From positions 126,580-190,579 of the forward strand of contig NZ_LR733520.1 of NCBI RefSeq assembly GCF_902506145.1: a stretch of DNA of 64,000 nucleotides, given 5' to 3'. A program made the translations under genes and the position numbers. Source of the stretch: Burkholderia sp. 8Y (GTDB taxonomy: Bacteria; Pseudomonadota; Gammaproteobacteria; Burkholderiales; Burkholderiaceae). Below, one piece after another: positions 21,418 through 30,821 of the stretch (position 1 is its first letter; each line of letters opens with the position of its first letter). The notes under the pieces are model-generated. The model was not told where the DNA came from and did not search any database. It saw nothing but the letters and a program-made list of their open reading frames with translations.

Positions 21418-21518
21418 AATAGGACTTATCCTATTGATTGCTGTGAAAGTTAGAAACCGCTTTCTAAAAAATTGCTTGTTTCCAGCAGCGACCGGCCACA
21501 ATAATAGAACGGCCGTTC
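21418..21518 (+). promoter_or_regulatory. three palindromes upstream of the TetR gene (candidate operators)
   Basis: The AT-rich 258-bp gap before the TetR gene contains three perfect palindromes: AATAGGACTTATCCTATT (21418-21435, 7-bp arms), TAGAAACCGCTTTCTA (21451-21466, 6-bp arms), and GAACGGCCGTTC (21507-21518, no spacer). The last lies 35 bp before the start codon and is the best candidate autoregulatory TetR operator; the spacing and perfect symmetry fit. None has been matched to a known site. Confidence 0.55.
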
Positions 21519-21552
21519 GTTTTCAATGGGGTCACGAGAGGACGGTGGGATC

Positions 21553-22248
21553 ATGCGAAAAGGCGAACAGACGCGGGCCGCGATTCTCGACGCAGCGTTG
21601 GACCTGGCGAGCAGGGACGGTCTGGAAGGACTGACGATCGGCCTTCTGGCCGAACGGATGCAGATGAGCAAGAGCGGAGTGTTCGCGCACTTCGGATCGC
21701 GCGAGGATCTGCAGGTGGAAGTGGTGCGCGAGTACCACCGCCGGTTCGAGGACGAAGTGTTTTTCCCGAGCTTGCGTGAACCGCGCGGCCTGCCGCGACT
21801 GCGCGCGATGATGAGCCGCTGGATGGAAAAGCGCATCGAGGAAGTGACGACCGGCTGCATCTACATTAGCGGCGCGGTGGAATACGACGATCGCGCGGCG
21901 AGCGCGGTGCGCGAGCAGCTCGTTCACAGCGTGACAACTTGGCGCGAGGCGCTTTTGCGGGCCATTCGCCAGTCGAAGGAGGAAGGGCATCTGAAGCCGG
22001 AGACGGACCCGAAGCTGATGCTCTTCGAGTTGTACAGCTTCACGCTCGGCCTGCATCACGACGCACGCTTCCTGCATCTGCCGGAAGCGGTGCAACTGAC
22101 GCGGGACGCGCTGGAAAAGACGATCGTTTCATATCAGACGTCGCATTCACCTGCCGATGGCGGCGGCCGCGAAGCCAGCGAGCCGAGCGCCCACACAGCC
22201 GCGAGTGCGACGACGAATCTAACTTCGCATCAAACGGGCAGCCGTTAG
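21553..22248 (+). CDS. TetR/AcrR family transcriptional regulator
   Basis: 231 aa. The N-terminal helix-turn-helix is clear: TRAAILDAALDLASRDGLEGLTIGLLAERMQMSKSGVFAHFGSREDLQ. The rest is a helical ligand domain of the TetR type, ending in a polar tail of about 40 residues. The gene directly precedes beta-oxidation genes, so it probably represses them and responds to an acyl-CoA or fatty acid; that is inferred from context. ATG 21553 was preferred over 21526 because the family N-terminus starts there. Confidence 0.93.
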   Translation: MRKGEQTRAAILDAALDLASRDGLEGLTIGLLAERMQMSKSGVFAHFGSREDLQVEVVREYHRRFEDEVFFPSLREPRGLPRLRAMMSRWMEKRIEEVTTGCIYISGAVEYDDRAASAVREQLVHSVTTWREALLRAIRQSKEEGHLKPETDPKLMLFELYSFTLGLHHDARFLHLPEAVQLTRDALEKTIVSYQTSHSPADGGGREASEPSAHTAASATTNLTSHQTGSR

Positions 22249-22317
22249 CGGCGCCGATCGAATCGTCCCAAGGGTTCGGCGGCGCGCGACGCAAGCTTCT
22301 AGAAACTGGAGAGACTC

Positions 22318-24105
22318 ATGGGACAGTACGCCGCCCCCCTGCGCGACATGCAGTTCGTGCTGCACGAACTGCTGAACGTCGGAGCCGAACTGAAGCGCAT
22401 GCCGAAGCATGCCGAGCTGGACGCGGACACCATCAATCAGGTGCTCGAAGAAGCCGGCAAGTTCTGCTCCGAAGTCGTGTTTCCGCTGAATCAGAGCGGC
22501 GACCGGGAAGGTTGCACCTACGAAGGCGACGGCGTCGTCAAGACGCCATCGGGCTTCAGGGAGGCGTATCGCCAGTACGTCGAGGCGGGCTGGCCCGCGC
22601 TCGGCTGCGATCCCGAATACAGCGGCCAGGGCCTGCCCGCGTTCGTCAATAACGCGCTCTACGAGATGCTCAATTCGGCGAACCAGGCGTGGACCATGTA
22701 TCCGGGTCTGTCGCACGGCGCGTACGAATGCCTGCACGCGCACGGCACGCCGGAGCAGAAATCGACGTATCTCGCGAAGCTCGTCTCGGGCGAGTGGACC
22801 GGCACGATGTGCCTCACCGAACCGCATTGCGGAACCGACCTCGGCATTCTGCGCACGAAAGCCGAGCCGAATGGCGACGGTTCGTACGCGCTGACCGGCA
22901 CCAAGATCTTCATCTCGAGCGGCGAACACGACATGGCCGAGAACATCGTCCATCTGGTGCTCGCACGCCTGCCCGGCGCGCCTGCGGGCACGAAGGGCAT
23001 TTCGCTTTTCATTGTGCCGAAGTTCATTCCGGACGCGAGCGGCGCGCCCGGCGAACGCAACGGCATCAAGTGCGGCTCGATCGAGCACAAGATGGGCATT
23101 CACGGCAACGCCACCTGCGTGATGAACCTCGACGGCGCGAAGGGCTGGCTCGTCGGCGAAGCGAACAAGGGCTTGAACGCCATGTTCGTGATGATGAACG
23201 CAGCGCGTCTGGGCGTCGGCATGCAGGGGCTGGGGCTCACGGAAGTGGCGTACCAGAACTCGCTCGTCTATGCGAAAGAGCGTCTGCAGATGCGCTCGCT
23301 CACCGGCCCGAAGGCGCCGGAGAAGCCCGCTGATCCGATCATCGTGCATCCGGATGTGCGCCGCATGCTGCTCACGCAGAAGGCGTATGCCGAAGCCGGC
23401 CGCGCGTTCGCGTACTGGGCCGCGCTCAACATCGACAAGGAACTGTCGCACGAAGACGAAGCGGCGCGCCGCGAAGCCGCCGATTTCGTCGCGCTGCTCA
23501 CGCCGGTCATCAAGGCGTTCCTGACCGACAACGCGTTCGAAGGCACGAACCTCGCCATGCAGATCTACGGCGGCCACGGTTTCATTTCCGAGTGGGGCAT
23601 GGAGCAGTATGTGCGCGACGCGCGCATCAACATGATCTACGAGGGCACCAATTCCATTCAGGCGCTCGACCTGCTCGGCCGCAAGATTCTCGGCGACATG
23701 GGCGCGAAGCTGAAGCGTTTCGGCAAGCTCGTGACCGATTTCGTCGAAGAAGAAGGCGTGAAGCCGGAGATGCAGGAGTTCATCAACCCGCTCGCGGATA
23801 TCGGCGAGAAGGTGCAGAAGCTGACCATGGAAATCGGCATGAAGGCGATGCAGAATCCGGACGAAGTGGGCGCGGCGGCCGTGCCGTATCTGCGCACGGT
23901 GGGCCATCTGGTGTTCTCGTACTTCTGGGCGCGCATGGCACGCGTGGCGCTCGACAACGCCGCATCCGGCGATGCCTTCTACAAGGCGAAGCTCGCCACC
24001 GCGCGCTTCTATTTCGCGAAGCTCCTTCCCGAAACCGCATCGACGATCCGCGCCGCGCGCGCGGGCGCAAAGCCGATGATGGACTACGACGAAGCCTTGT
24101 TCTGA
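22318..24105 (+). CDS. acyl-CoA dehydrogenase (long form, with C-terminal extension)
   Basis: A 595-aa FAD enzyme that oxidises acyl-CoA to trans-2-enoyl-CoA. Seen are MCLTEPHCGTDLGILRTKAEPNG (FAD contact), the GIHGNATCVMNLDGAKGWLVGE segment and MIYEGTNSIQALDLLGRK, whose Glu is the catalytic base in the family. The extra 150 residues at the C-terminus are typical of the 600-aa class that pairs with FadAB-like genes. A good ribosome site (GGAGAG) precedes the ATG. First structural gene of the beta-oxidation operon. Confidence 0.95.
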   Translation: MGQYAAPLRDMQFVLHELLNVGAELKRMPKHAELDADTINQVLEEAGKFCSEVVFPLNQSGDREGCTYEGDGVVKTPSGFREAYRQYVEAGWPALGCDPEYSGQGLPAFVNNALYEMLNSANQAWTMYPGLSHGAYECLHAHGTPEQKSTYLAKLVSGEWTGTMCLTEPHCGTDLGILRTKAEPNGDGSYALTGTKIFISSGEHDMAENIVHLVLARLPGAPAGTKGISLFIVPKFIPDASGAPGERNGIKCGSIEHKMGIHGNATCVMNLDGAKGWLVGEANKGLNAMFVMMNAARLGVGMQGLGLTEVAYQNSLVYAKERLQMRSLTGPKAPEKPADPIIVHPDVRRMLLTQKAYAEAGRAFAYWAALNIDKELSHEDEAARREAADFVALLTPVIKAFLTDNAFEGTNLAMQIYGGHGFISEWGMEQYVRDARINMIYEGTNSIQALDLLGRKILGDMGAKLKRFGKLVTDFVEEEGVKPEMQEFINPLADIGEKVQKLTMEIGMKAMQNPDEVGAAAVPYLRTVGHLVFSYFWARMARVALDNAASGDAFYKAKLATARFYFAKLLPETASTIRAARAGAKPMMDYDEALF

Positions 24106-24226
24106 ACACGAGCGCAACGCGACGGTTCGACTCTCCGAACCACGACAACCCCGATCAAACGCCTCGCGGCGCAATCGACTCGACTGCGCCGCCGGCAGAA
24201 GAGCCAAACTATACGGAGGCTTTCCC

Positions 24227-26656
24227 GTGAGCACCCTGAACATCCGCAAAGTCGCCGTGCTCGGCGCCGGCGTGATGGGCGCGCAGATCGCCGCGCATCT
24301 CATCAACGCCCGCGTGCCCGTGCTGCTGTTCGACCTTCCCGCGAAGGAAGGCGCGAAGAACGGCATCGCGCTCAAGGCCATCGAGAATCTGAAGAAGCTC
24401 TCGCCCGCGCCGTTCGGCGTGAAGGACGACGCGCAGCACATCGAGCCTGCGAACTACGAAGACGACATCGCGCGTCTCGCCGAATGCGATCTCGTGATCG
24501 AAGCGATCGCCGAGCGCATGGACTGGAAGCACGACCTGTACAAGAAAGTCTCGCCGCACATCGCGCCGCACGCCATCTTCGCGAGTAATACGTCGGGCTT
24601 GTCGATCACCGAGCTGTCGCACGGTTTCTCCGATGAACTCAAGGCGCGTTTCTGCGGCGTGCACTTCTTCAATCCGCCGCGCTACATGCATCTCGTCGAG
24701 CTGATTCCGACGGAATCCACCCGGCCCGAGATTCTCGATCAGCTCGAAACCTTCCTGACCAGCGCCATCGGCAAGGGCGTCGTGCGCGCGAAGGACACGC
24801 CGAACTTCATCGCGAATCGCGTGGGCGTGTTTTCGATTCTCGCGGTCATCGCGGAGAGCCAGAAGTTCGGGCTGCGTTTCGACGAAGTGGACGACCTGAC
24901 CGGCGCGCGCCTCGGCCGCGCCAAGTCCGCGACGTTCCGCACGGCGGATGTCGTCGGCCTCGACACGATGGCGCACGTCATCAAGACGATGCAGGACAAT
25001 CTGCCGGACGACCCGTTCTTCTCCGTCTACGCGACGCCGCCCGTGCTCGCCGAACTGGTGAAGAACGGCGCGCTCGGGCAGAAGACGGGCGCGGGTTTCT
25101 ATCGCAAGGAAGGCAAAGCGATCAAGGTGCTCGACCCGCAGACGGCGAAATACGTCGATGGCGGCGCGAAGGCGGACGAGATCGTCGGCCGCATTCTGAA
25201 GCGCCCGCCCGCCGAGCGCCTGAAGCTCCTGCGCGAAACCGACAACAAGCAGGCGCAGTTCCTCTGGGCCATTTTCCGCGATGTGTTCCACTACATCGCG
25301 GTGCATCTGGAATCGATCGCGGACAACGCACGCGATGTCGATCTTGCGATCCGCTGGGGCTTCGGCTGGAACCAGGGTCCGTTCGAAAGCTGGCAGGCGG
25401 CGGGCTGGCAGCAAGTCGCGCAATGGGTGCAGGAAGACATCGACGCAGGCAAGGCGCTTTCGAATGCGCCGCTGCCCGCCTGGGTGCGGAACGGCCCTGT
25501 CGCCGAGAAAGGCGGCGTGCACACGAATGAAGGCTCGTGGTCGCCGCAGGCTCGCCGTTTCGTCGCGCGTTCGACGCTGCCGGTCTACGAAAAGCAAGTG
25601 TTTCGCGCGCCGCTCGTCGGTGAAAGCGGCGCGGATCCGAAGACCTACGGCAAGACGCTCCTCGAAACCGACAGCGTGCGCGCCTGGCTCGACCGCGACG
25701 ACGGCGACGTGGTGATCGTCTCGTTCAAGACGAAGATGAACACGATCGGTCCCGGCGTGCTCGACGGTCTCACGCAAGCCATCGAACTCGCGGAGAAGGC
25801 ATACCGCGGCGTGGTGATCTGGCAGCCGACTTCGCTCGCGCTCGGCGCGCCGGGCGGTCCGTTCTCGGCGGGCGCGAATCTCGAAGAGGCGATGCCCGCG
25901 TTCATGATGGGCGGCGCGAAAGGCATCGAGCCGTTCGTCAAGAAGTTTCAGGACAGCATGATGCGCGTGAAGTACGCGAACGTGCCGGTGGTCTGCGCGG
26001 TGTCGGGCATCGCGCTCGGTGGCGGCTGCGAACTGCTGCTGCATGCGGCGAAGCGCGTCGCGCATGTCGAAAGCTATATCGGGCTCGTGGAAGTGGGCGT
26101 GGGTCTCGTGCCGGCGGGCGGCGGCCTGAAGGAAGCCGCATTGCGCGCAGCCGAAGCCGCGAGCGCCGTTAACGCGACGAGCGATCTGCTCAAGTTCCTG
26201 CAAAAGCCGTTCGAGAACGCGGCGATGGCGAAAGTCTCCGGCTCCGCGCTCGAAGCGCGCGCCATGGGCTATCTGAAGCCGTCGGACACCATCGTATTCA
26301 ACGTGCACGAGTTGCTCGACATCGCGAAGAAGGAAGCGCGCGCGCTCGCCGACTCCGGCTACCGTGCGCCGCTGCGCGCGAAGCAGATTCCGGTGGCGGG
26401 CCGCTCGGCGCTGTCGACCATCAAGGCGTCGCTCGTCAATATGCGCGATGGCCGCTTCATCAGCGAGCACGATTTCCTGATCGCGAGCCGTATCGCGGAA
26501 GCGGTGTGCGGCGGCGACGTGGAAGGCGGCAGTCTCGTCGACGAGGAATGGCTGCTTGGGCTGGAACGCCGCGCGTTCATCGAACTGCTCGGCACGCAAA
26601 AGACGCAGGAACGGATCATGGGCATGTTGCAGACCGGCAAGCCGGTTCGCAACTGA
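24227..26656 (+). CDS. 3-hydroxyacyl-CoA dehydrogenase / enoyl-CoA hydratase fusion (FadN-like)
   Basis: An 809-aa bifunctional beta-oxidation enzyme starting at GTG 24227 with GGAGG seven bases upstream. The NAD-binding motif VLGAGVMGAQIAAHL is at residue 10, and the dehydrogenase catalytic region is GVHFFNPPRYMHLVELI. An enoyl-CoA hydratase/isomerase domain follows from about residue 480 (GGPFSAGANLEEAM and CAVSGIALGGGCELLLHA). The order, dehydrogenase first, matches Bacillus FadN rather than enterobacterial FadB, where the hydratase is N-terminal. It works with the adjacent thiolase. Confidence 0.94.
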   Translation: MSTLNIRKVAVLGAGVMGAQIAAHLINARVPVLLFDLPAKEGAKNGIALKAIENLKKLSPAPFGVKDDAQHIEPANYEDDIARLAECDLVIEAIAERMDWKHDLYKKVSPHIAPHAIFASNTSGLSITELSHGFSDELKARFCGVHFFNPPRYMHLVELIPTESTRPEILDQLETFLTSAIGKGVVRAKDTPNFIANRVGVFSILAVIAESQKFGLRFDEVDDLTGARLGRAKSATFRTADVVGLDTMAHVIKTMQDNLPDDPFFSVYATPPVLAELVKNGALGQKTGAGFYRKEGKAIKVLDPQTAKYVDGGAKADEIVGRILKRPPAERLKLLRETDNKQAQFLWAIFRDVFHYIAVHLESIADNARDVDLAIRWGFGWNQGPFESWQAAGWQQVAQWVQEDIDAGKALSNAPLPAWVRNGPVAEKGGVHTNEGSWSPQARRFVARSTLPVYEKQVFRAPLVGESGADPKTYGKTLLETDSVRAWLDRDDGDVVIVSFKTKMNTIGPGVLDGLTQAIELAEKAYRGVVIWQPTSLALGAPGGPFSAGANLEEAMPAFMMGGAKGIEPFVKKFQDSMMRVKYANVPVVCAVSGIALGGGCELLLHAAKRVAHVESYIGLVEVGVGLVPAGGGLKEAALRAAEAASAVNATSDLLKFLQKPFENAAMAKVSGSALEARAMGYLKPSDTIVFNVHELLDIAKKEARALADSGYRAPLRAKQIPVAGRSALSTIKASLVNMRDGRFISEHDFLIASRIAEAVCGGDVEGGSLVDEEWLLGLERRAFIELLGTQKTQERIMGMLQTGKPVRN

Positions 26657-26678
26657 GCGCGGACTAATGGAGCTGGTT

Positions 26679-27878
26679 ATGAGCAAACAATTGCAGGAAG
26701 CCTATATTGTCGCCGCGAGCCGCACGCCCATCGGCAAGGCGCCGCGCGGCGTGTTCAGGAACACGCGCCCGGATGAACTGCTCGTCCACGCCATTCGATC
26801 GGCCGTGGCGCAGGTGCCGGGACTGGATACGAGCGTGATCGAAGACGCCATCGTCGGCTGCGCGATTCCCGAAGCGGAGCAGGGCCTGAACGTCGCGCGC
26901 ATGGGCGCGCTGCTCGCCGGGCTGCCGCAGACGGTCGGCGGCGTCACGGTGAACCGCTTCTGCGCGTCGGGCCTGACCGCGCTCGCGATGGCGGCGGACC
27001 GCATTCGCGTCGGCGAGGCGGATGCGATTCTCGCGGGCGGCTGCGAGTCGATGAGGATGGTGCCGATGATGGGCAACAAGCCGTCGCTGTCGCCGCATAT
27101 CTTCGATCGCAGTGAGGACGTCGGCATTGCATACGGCATGGGCCTGACCGCCGAGCGCGTCGCGGAACGCTGGAAGGTGAGCCGCGAGGCGCAGGACGCG
27201 TTCGCGGCGGAGTCGCATCGCAAGGCGCTGGCCGCGCAGCAATCGGGCGAATTCGCCGATGAAATCGCGGCGTACACGCTCAACGAACGCTTCCCGGATC
27301 TCGCGTCGGGCGAAGTCCGCGTGAATGCGCGCGAAATTGCGTTCGACGAAGGCCCGCGTGCGGATACGTCGCTCGAAACGTTGGCCAAGCTGCGGCCGGT
27401 GTTCGCCAACAAGGGTTCGGTGACGGCGGGCAACAGTTCGCAGACATCCGACGGCGCGGGCGCGCTGATCGTCGTGTCGGAGAAGATTCTCAAGCAGTTC
27501 AATCTGACGCCGCTCGCGCGCTTCGTGAGTTTCGCGGTGCGCGGCGTGCCGCCGGAAATCATGGGCATCGGGCCGAAGGAAGCGATTCCGGCTGCGCTGA
27601 AGAACGCCGGTCTGACGCAGGACGACCTCGACTGGATCGAACTGAACGAAGCGTTCGCGGCGCAATCGCTCGCGGTGATCAACGACCTGGGCCTCGATAC
27701 GTCGAAGCTCAATCCGCTCGGCGGCGCGATTGCGCTTGGGCATCCGCTCGGAGCGACGGGCGCGATCCGCTCGGCGACGGTCGTGCATGGCCTGCGCCGC
27801 CGCAACCTGAAGTACGGCATGGTGACGATGTGCGTCGGCACCGGCATGGGCGCGGCGGGGATCATCGAGCGGGTTTAA
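26679..27878 (+). CDS. acetyl-CoA C-acyltransferase (thiolase)
   Basis: A 399-aa thiolase that cleaves 3-ketoacyl-CoA. The acylated Cys is in NRFCASGLTALAMAA, the catalytic His in GGAIALGHPLGATGA, and the second Cys in MVTMCVGTGMGAAG. ATG 26679 was chosen because GGAG lies just upstream and family N-termini start here; an in-frame ATG at 26667 is possible. It directly follows the dehydrogenase/hydratase, giving the usual FadBA-like pairing. Confidence 0.96.
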   Translation: MSKQLQEAYIVAASRTPIGKAPRGVFRNTRPDELLVHAIRSAVAQVPGLDTSVIEDAIVGCAIPEAEQGLNVARMGALLAGLPQTVGGVTVNRFCASGLTALAMAADRIRVGEADAILAGGCESMRMVPMMGNKPSLSPHIFDRSEDVGIAYGMGLTAERVAERWKVSREAQDAFAAESHRKALAAQQSGEFADEIAAYTLNERFPDLASGEVRVNAREIAFDEGPRADTSLETLAKLRPVFANKGSVTAGNSSQTSDGAGALIVVSEKILKQFNLTPLARFVSFAVRGVPPEIMGIGPKEAIPAALKNAGLTQDDLDWIELNEAFAAQSLAVINDLGLDTSKLNPLGGAIALGHPLGATGAIRSATVVHGLRRRNLKYGMVTMCVGTGMGAAGIIERV

Positions 27879-27936
27879 CTGCGCGGCCCGCAGGCGGGTC
27901 CGCTCGCGGGCTAACAAAGAAAAAGGAAGACGCCGC

Positions 27937-28701
27937 ATGGATATCGTCATCGAACGGGCGCAGGGCGTGTTGAGCATCGTGCTGAATCGCGCCGAGAAGA
28001 AGAACGCCATCACGGCGGCCATGTATCAGGAAATGGCCGACGGGCTGTACGAAGCGGAAAACGACGCAACGGTGCGCGCGGTTCTGCTGCGCGGCAACGG
28101 CGGCGCGTTTAGCGCGGGCAACGATCTGGAGGACTTTCTCAACGATCCGCCGAAAAACCTGGATGCGCCCGTGTTCCAGTTCCTGCGACGCTTGAGCGGC
28201 ATGCCGAAGCCGGTGGTCGCGGCGGTGGCGGGCGTCGCGGTGGGCATCGGCACGACGATGCTTTTGCATTGCGATATCGTCTATGCCGCGAAGAACGCGA
28301 AGTTCTCGCTACCCTTCGTGCAGCTCGGGCTGTGCCCGGAGGCGGCGTCGAGCCTGCTGCTGCCGCGCATCGCTGGCTATCAGCGGGCGGCGGAGAAACT
28401 GCTGCTGGGCGAAGCGTTCGATGTCGGCGAAGCGATCAGTATGGGCTTCGTCAACGGCGCGATCGATGCGGCCGAACTCGACGCCTATGCCTTCGAGCGA
28501 GCGAGACGGCTGGCGGCGCTGCCGGCTTCATCGCTGAAAACGACGAAGGCGCTGATGAAAAACGAGCAACGCAACGAAGTGGCCGCGCGCATGGAAGAAG
28601 AGGCTGCGCATTTTTCGGGCATGCTCGGTGCGCCGGAAGCGCGCGAGGCGTTCCAGGCGTTTTTCGAGAAGCGTAGGGCGGATTTTAGTCGGTTTGAGTG
28701 A
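27937..28701 (+). CDS. enoyl-CoA hydratase/isomerase family protein
   Basis: A 254-aa crotonase-fold protein. It shows GGAFSAGNDLEDF (CoA and oxyanion-hole segment), AAVAGVAVGIGTTMLLHCD (second oxyanion-hole strand) and LPFVQLGLCPEAASSLLLPRIAG. It probably adds a monofunctional hydratase or isomerase to the operon; exact chain-length preference cannot be told. AAGGAAG precedes the start. Last gene of the beta-oxidation group. Confidence 0.93.
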   Translation: MDIVIERAQGVLSIVLNRAEKKNAITAAMYQEMADGLYEAENDATVRAVLLRGNGGAFSAGNDLEDFLNDPPKNLDAPVFQFLRRLSGMPKPVVAAVAGVAVGIGTTMLLHCDIVYAAKNAKFSLPFVQLGLCPEAASSLLLPRIAGYQRAAEKLLLGEAFDVGEAISMGFVNGAIDAAELDAYAFERARRLAALPASSLKTTKALMKNEQRNEVAARMEEEAAHFSGMLGAPEAREAFQAFFEKRRADFSRFE

Positions 28702-28763
28702 TGCGCCGCCGCTAATACGGCGGCCCGCATCAGCCGATGCTTTCTCACGCGGAGACACGTTCC

Positions 28764-29162
28764 ATGCGACTCAAGCTCCTTCTTTGCGCAACGCTGCTGC
28801 TCTCGACCGTGACCGCGTGGGCGGACTCGTCCGCGTGCATGAACAAGGCAACCACGCAAATGGCGATGGACGAGTGCGTGGGCCGCGAGTTGAAAGCCGC
28901 CGACCAGAAGCTGAACGACACGTACCGGACGCTGCTCGGCAAAGTGAGCAAGGACGGCGCGGAACAGTTGCGCAAGGCGCAGCGCGCATGGGTTGCGTGG
29001 CGCGACGCGCAATGCGCGTTCGACACCATGGGGACGCGCGGCGGCAGCATCAATTCGATGGAAACCGCGATGTGCGTCGAAAACTTGACGCAGGCGCAGA
29101 CGGCGCATCTCGCCGCGCAGTTGCATTGCAAGGAAGGCGACGTGTCGTGCGGCGGCCAGTAA
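28764..29162 (+). CDS. DUF1311 / LprI-like secreted protein
   Basis: 132 aa. A signal peptide (MRLKLLLCATLLLSTVTAWA before DSSACM) directs export. The mature part has the DUF1311 features (MDECVGRELKAADQKLNDTYRTLL, LRKAQRAWVAWRDAQCAF, and a terminal C-C pair) that include the mycobacterial lysozyme inhibitor LprI. Four conserved Cys suggest two periplasmic disulfides. ATG 28764 is preferred over the frame start at 28737 because the signal peptide begins there. Confidence 0.88.
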   Translation: MRLKLLLCATLLLSTVTAWADSSACMNKATTQMAMDECVGRELKAADQKLNDTYRTLLGKVSKDGAEQLRKAQRAWVAWRDAQCAFDTMGTRGGSINSMETAMCVENLTQAQTAHLAAQLHCKEGDVSCGGQ

Positions 29163-29168
29163 GCGCAC

Positions 29169-30008
29169 TCACTCCACCTCATACTCCACAAACCCCCCCT
29201 CCCGCGCGAAGCTCACGAGCCGCAACTCCGCCTGCTTCGCGATGGCGATAGCAAGCGACGTTGGCGCGGAAATGGTCGCGACCATCGGCACGCCGACGCG
29301 CGCCGACTTGCGCACGAGTTCATAGCTCGCGCGGCTCGACAGAAACACGAAGCCCTGCGTCGTGTCTTCGCGTCGCAGCACGAGTTGCCCGATGAGCTTA
29401 TCGAGCGCGTTGTGACGGCCGACGTCTTCGAACGCATACCGCACGGCGCCGCTTTCATCGCACCACGCGGCGGCATGCAGCCCGCCGGTGAGCTTCGTCA
29501 ACCGTTGATGCGCCGGCAACTCGCGGGCCGCGCGCTCGATCGCGTCCGGCGCGAGGCGCGCAAGAAAGCCGGTATCGGGCACGCGCTCCGGCTGAAGGTC
29601 CAGCAAGTCGATGCTCTCGATCCCGCACACGCCGCATCCCGTGCGCCCCGCGAGCGCGCGACGTTTGTCCTTCAGCGACGCGAACGCCTGCTGCACCACT
29701 TGCAGATGCACCTCGGCATGCGGCAGCGCGTGGCCGTCGTCGCGGTAATACACTTCGATATCCTGGATATCGCTGCCGCGCTCGACAATGCCTTCCGTCA
29801 ACGAGAAGCCCACGGCGAACGCTTCGAGATCGCGCGGCGTGCACATCATCACCGCGTGCGAAATGCCGTTGTAGACGAGCGCGATGGGCCATTCCTGTCC
29901 GACGTGATCGTTTGCGACGGCGCTTTCGCCCCGGCGATGTCTTCGCACGTCCCGTTCGACATAGCCGGGCTGCTCTTCGGTTTCGAGTGGGTTCACCTTC
30001 ATCTCCAT
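29169..30008 (-). CDS. fdhD: formate dehydrogenase accessory sulfurtransferase FdhD
   Basis: A 279-aa protein that transfers sulfur from IscS to the molybdenum cofactor of formate dehydrogenase. The essential redox pair is Cys125 and Cys128 in RTGCGVCGIESIDLLDL. Other family blocks are FAVGFSLTEGIV, FEDVGRHNALDKLIGQLV and FLSSRASYELVRKSARVGVPMVA. No formate dehydrogenase genes are visible in this window, so its client lies elsewhere. It is divergent from the nitrate-reductase-associated gene across 138 bp. Confidence 0.96.
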   Translation of the reverse strand: MEMKVNPLETEEQPGYVERDVRRHRRGESAVANDHVGQEWPIALVYNGISHAVMMCTPRDLEAFAVGFSLTEGIVERGSDIQDIEVYYRDDGHALPHAEVHLQVVQQAFASLKDKRRALAGRTGCGVCGIESIDLLDLQPERVPDTGFLARLAPDAIERAARELPAHQRLTKLTGGLHAAAWCDESGAVRYAFEDVGRHNALDKLIGQLVLRREDTTQGFVFLSSRASYELVRKSARVGVPMVATISAPTSLAIAIAKQAELRLVSFAREGGFVEYEVE

Positions 30009-30146
30009 GTACTACACGATCACGGGCATGGGCATTGCTGCCTGAATCTGCTGCTTGCACGGTTCCAGCCCAGTACCAAGCCCTACAATAACTTAAGCGG
30101 GCGATGCGCGCCGGCGCGCGCCGCTCACTCTAATGAGGCTATCGCC

Positions 30147-30626
30147 ATGGGACTTTACGATACCGCTCGTCTTTTCGCGTTCGAGGTCGAATCCTCGGAC
30201 AATCTGCGCTTCATTCCGCTCTCCGTGCGCTTCAATCTCGACCGCTTCGGCATGCGGATCACGCTCGATCAATGGCAGATGCTTCCGTATGACGATCGCG
30301 TGCTGCTCGCGCGCTTTCCGGTCGAAGACGATGCCGAGCTGGAAAAGAACTTCGATCTCGCGCTCGAAGAAATGATGAAGACGCACGCGAACGCCGCGCC
30401 CGAAAAGATCGAGCGTGACGCCGATCCCGTCTGGGCTCACGCCGACGCCGTGCCCGAAGCCGTCATCCGGCAAAGCAGTCTCGCGGGCGTGAGCGCGCCG
30501 AGTCTTTCGCGCTGGGCCGCGCTCGACCGGTTTCAGCGTTACGCGATCGCCAAGCTCTCGCGCAACACAGACAAACTCAATCACGACTTTCTGCCCGCCA
30601 TGCGCGAGTTTGGGCTGGCCGAATGA
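30147..30626 (+). CDS. nitrate-reductase-associated protein
   Basis: A 159-aa protein matching the small family seen near nitrate assimilation genes: FAFEVESSDNLRFIPLSVRFNLDRFGMRITLDQWQMLPYDDRVLLARFPV, then W-L-RFQRYAIAKLSRNTDKLNHDFLPAMREFGL. Its biochemical role is unknown. ATG 30147 was chosen as the conserved N-terminus; the frame continues far upstream antisense to fdhD. A TACAAT box lies at 30084-30089. Confidence 0.85.
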   Translation: MGLYDTARLFAFEVESSDNLRFIPLSVRFNLDRFGMRITLDQWQMLPYDDRVLLARFPVEDDAELEKNFDLALEEMMKTHANAAPEKIERDADPVWAHADAVPEAVIRQSSLAGVSAPSLSRWAALDRFQRYAIAKLSRNTDKLNHDFLPAMREFGLAE

Positions 30627-30821
30627 GCGCGCGCTGAATAACCGGCTAAACGAGCGGCTGATTTTCGCAAGCCGCCCTCAAGCTCGCGCGAAAGCTGCCG
30701 TTATCCGCGTTATCCATCAATCGCGGTGTGAGCCTGACGGTTCGCACCGCGCTTTTGCGTGGGCGCGCGCTTGAGCATCACTGGCGCCGCGACCGCGCAG
30801 CAAAGGAACCGCTTGCCGCTC

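Noticed and set aside
24209..26686. 825-codon minus-strand frame opposite the dehydrogenase/hydratase gene
   Set aside because: Same antisense effect; it even exceeds the real gene in length but has no motif or ribosome site.
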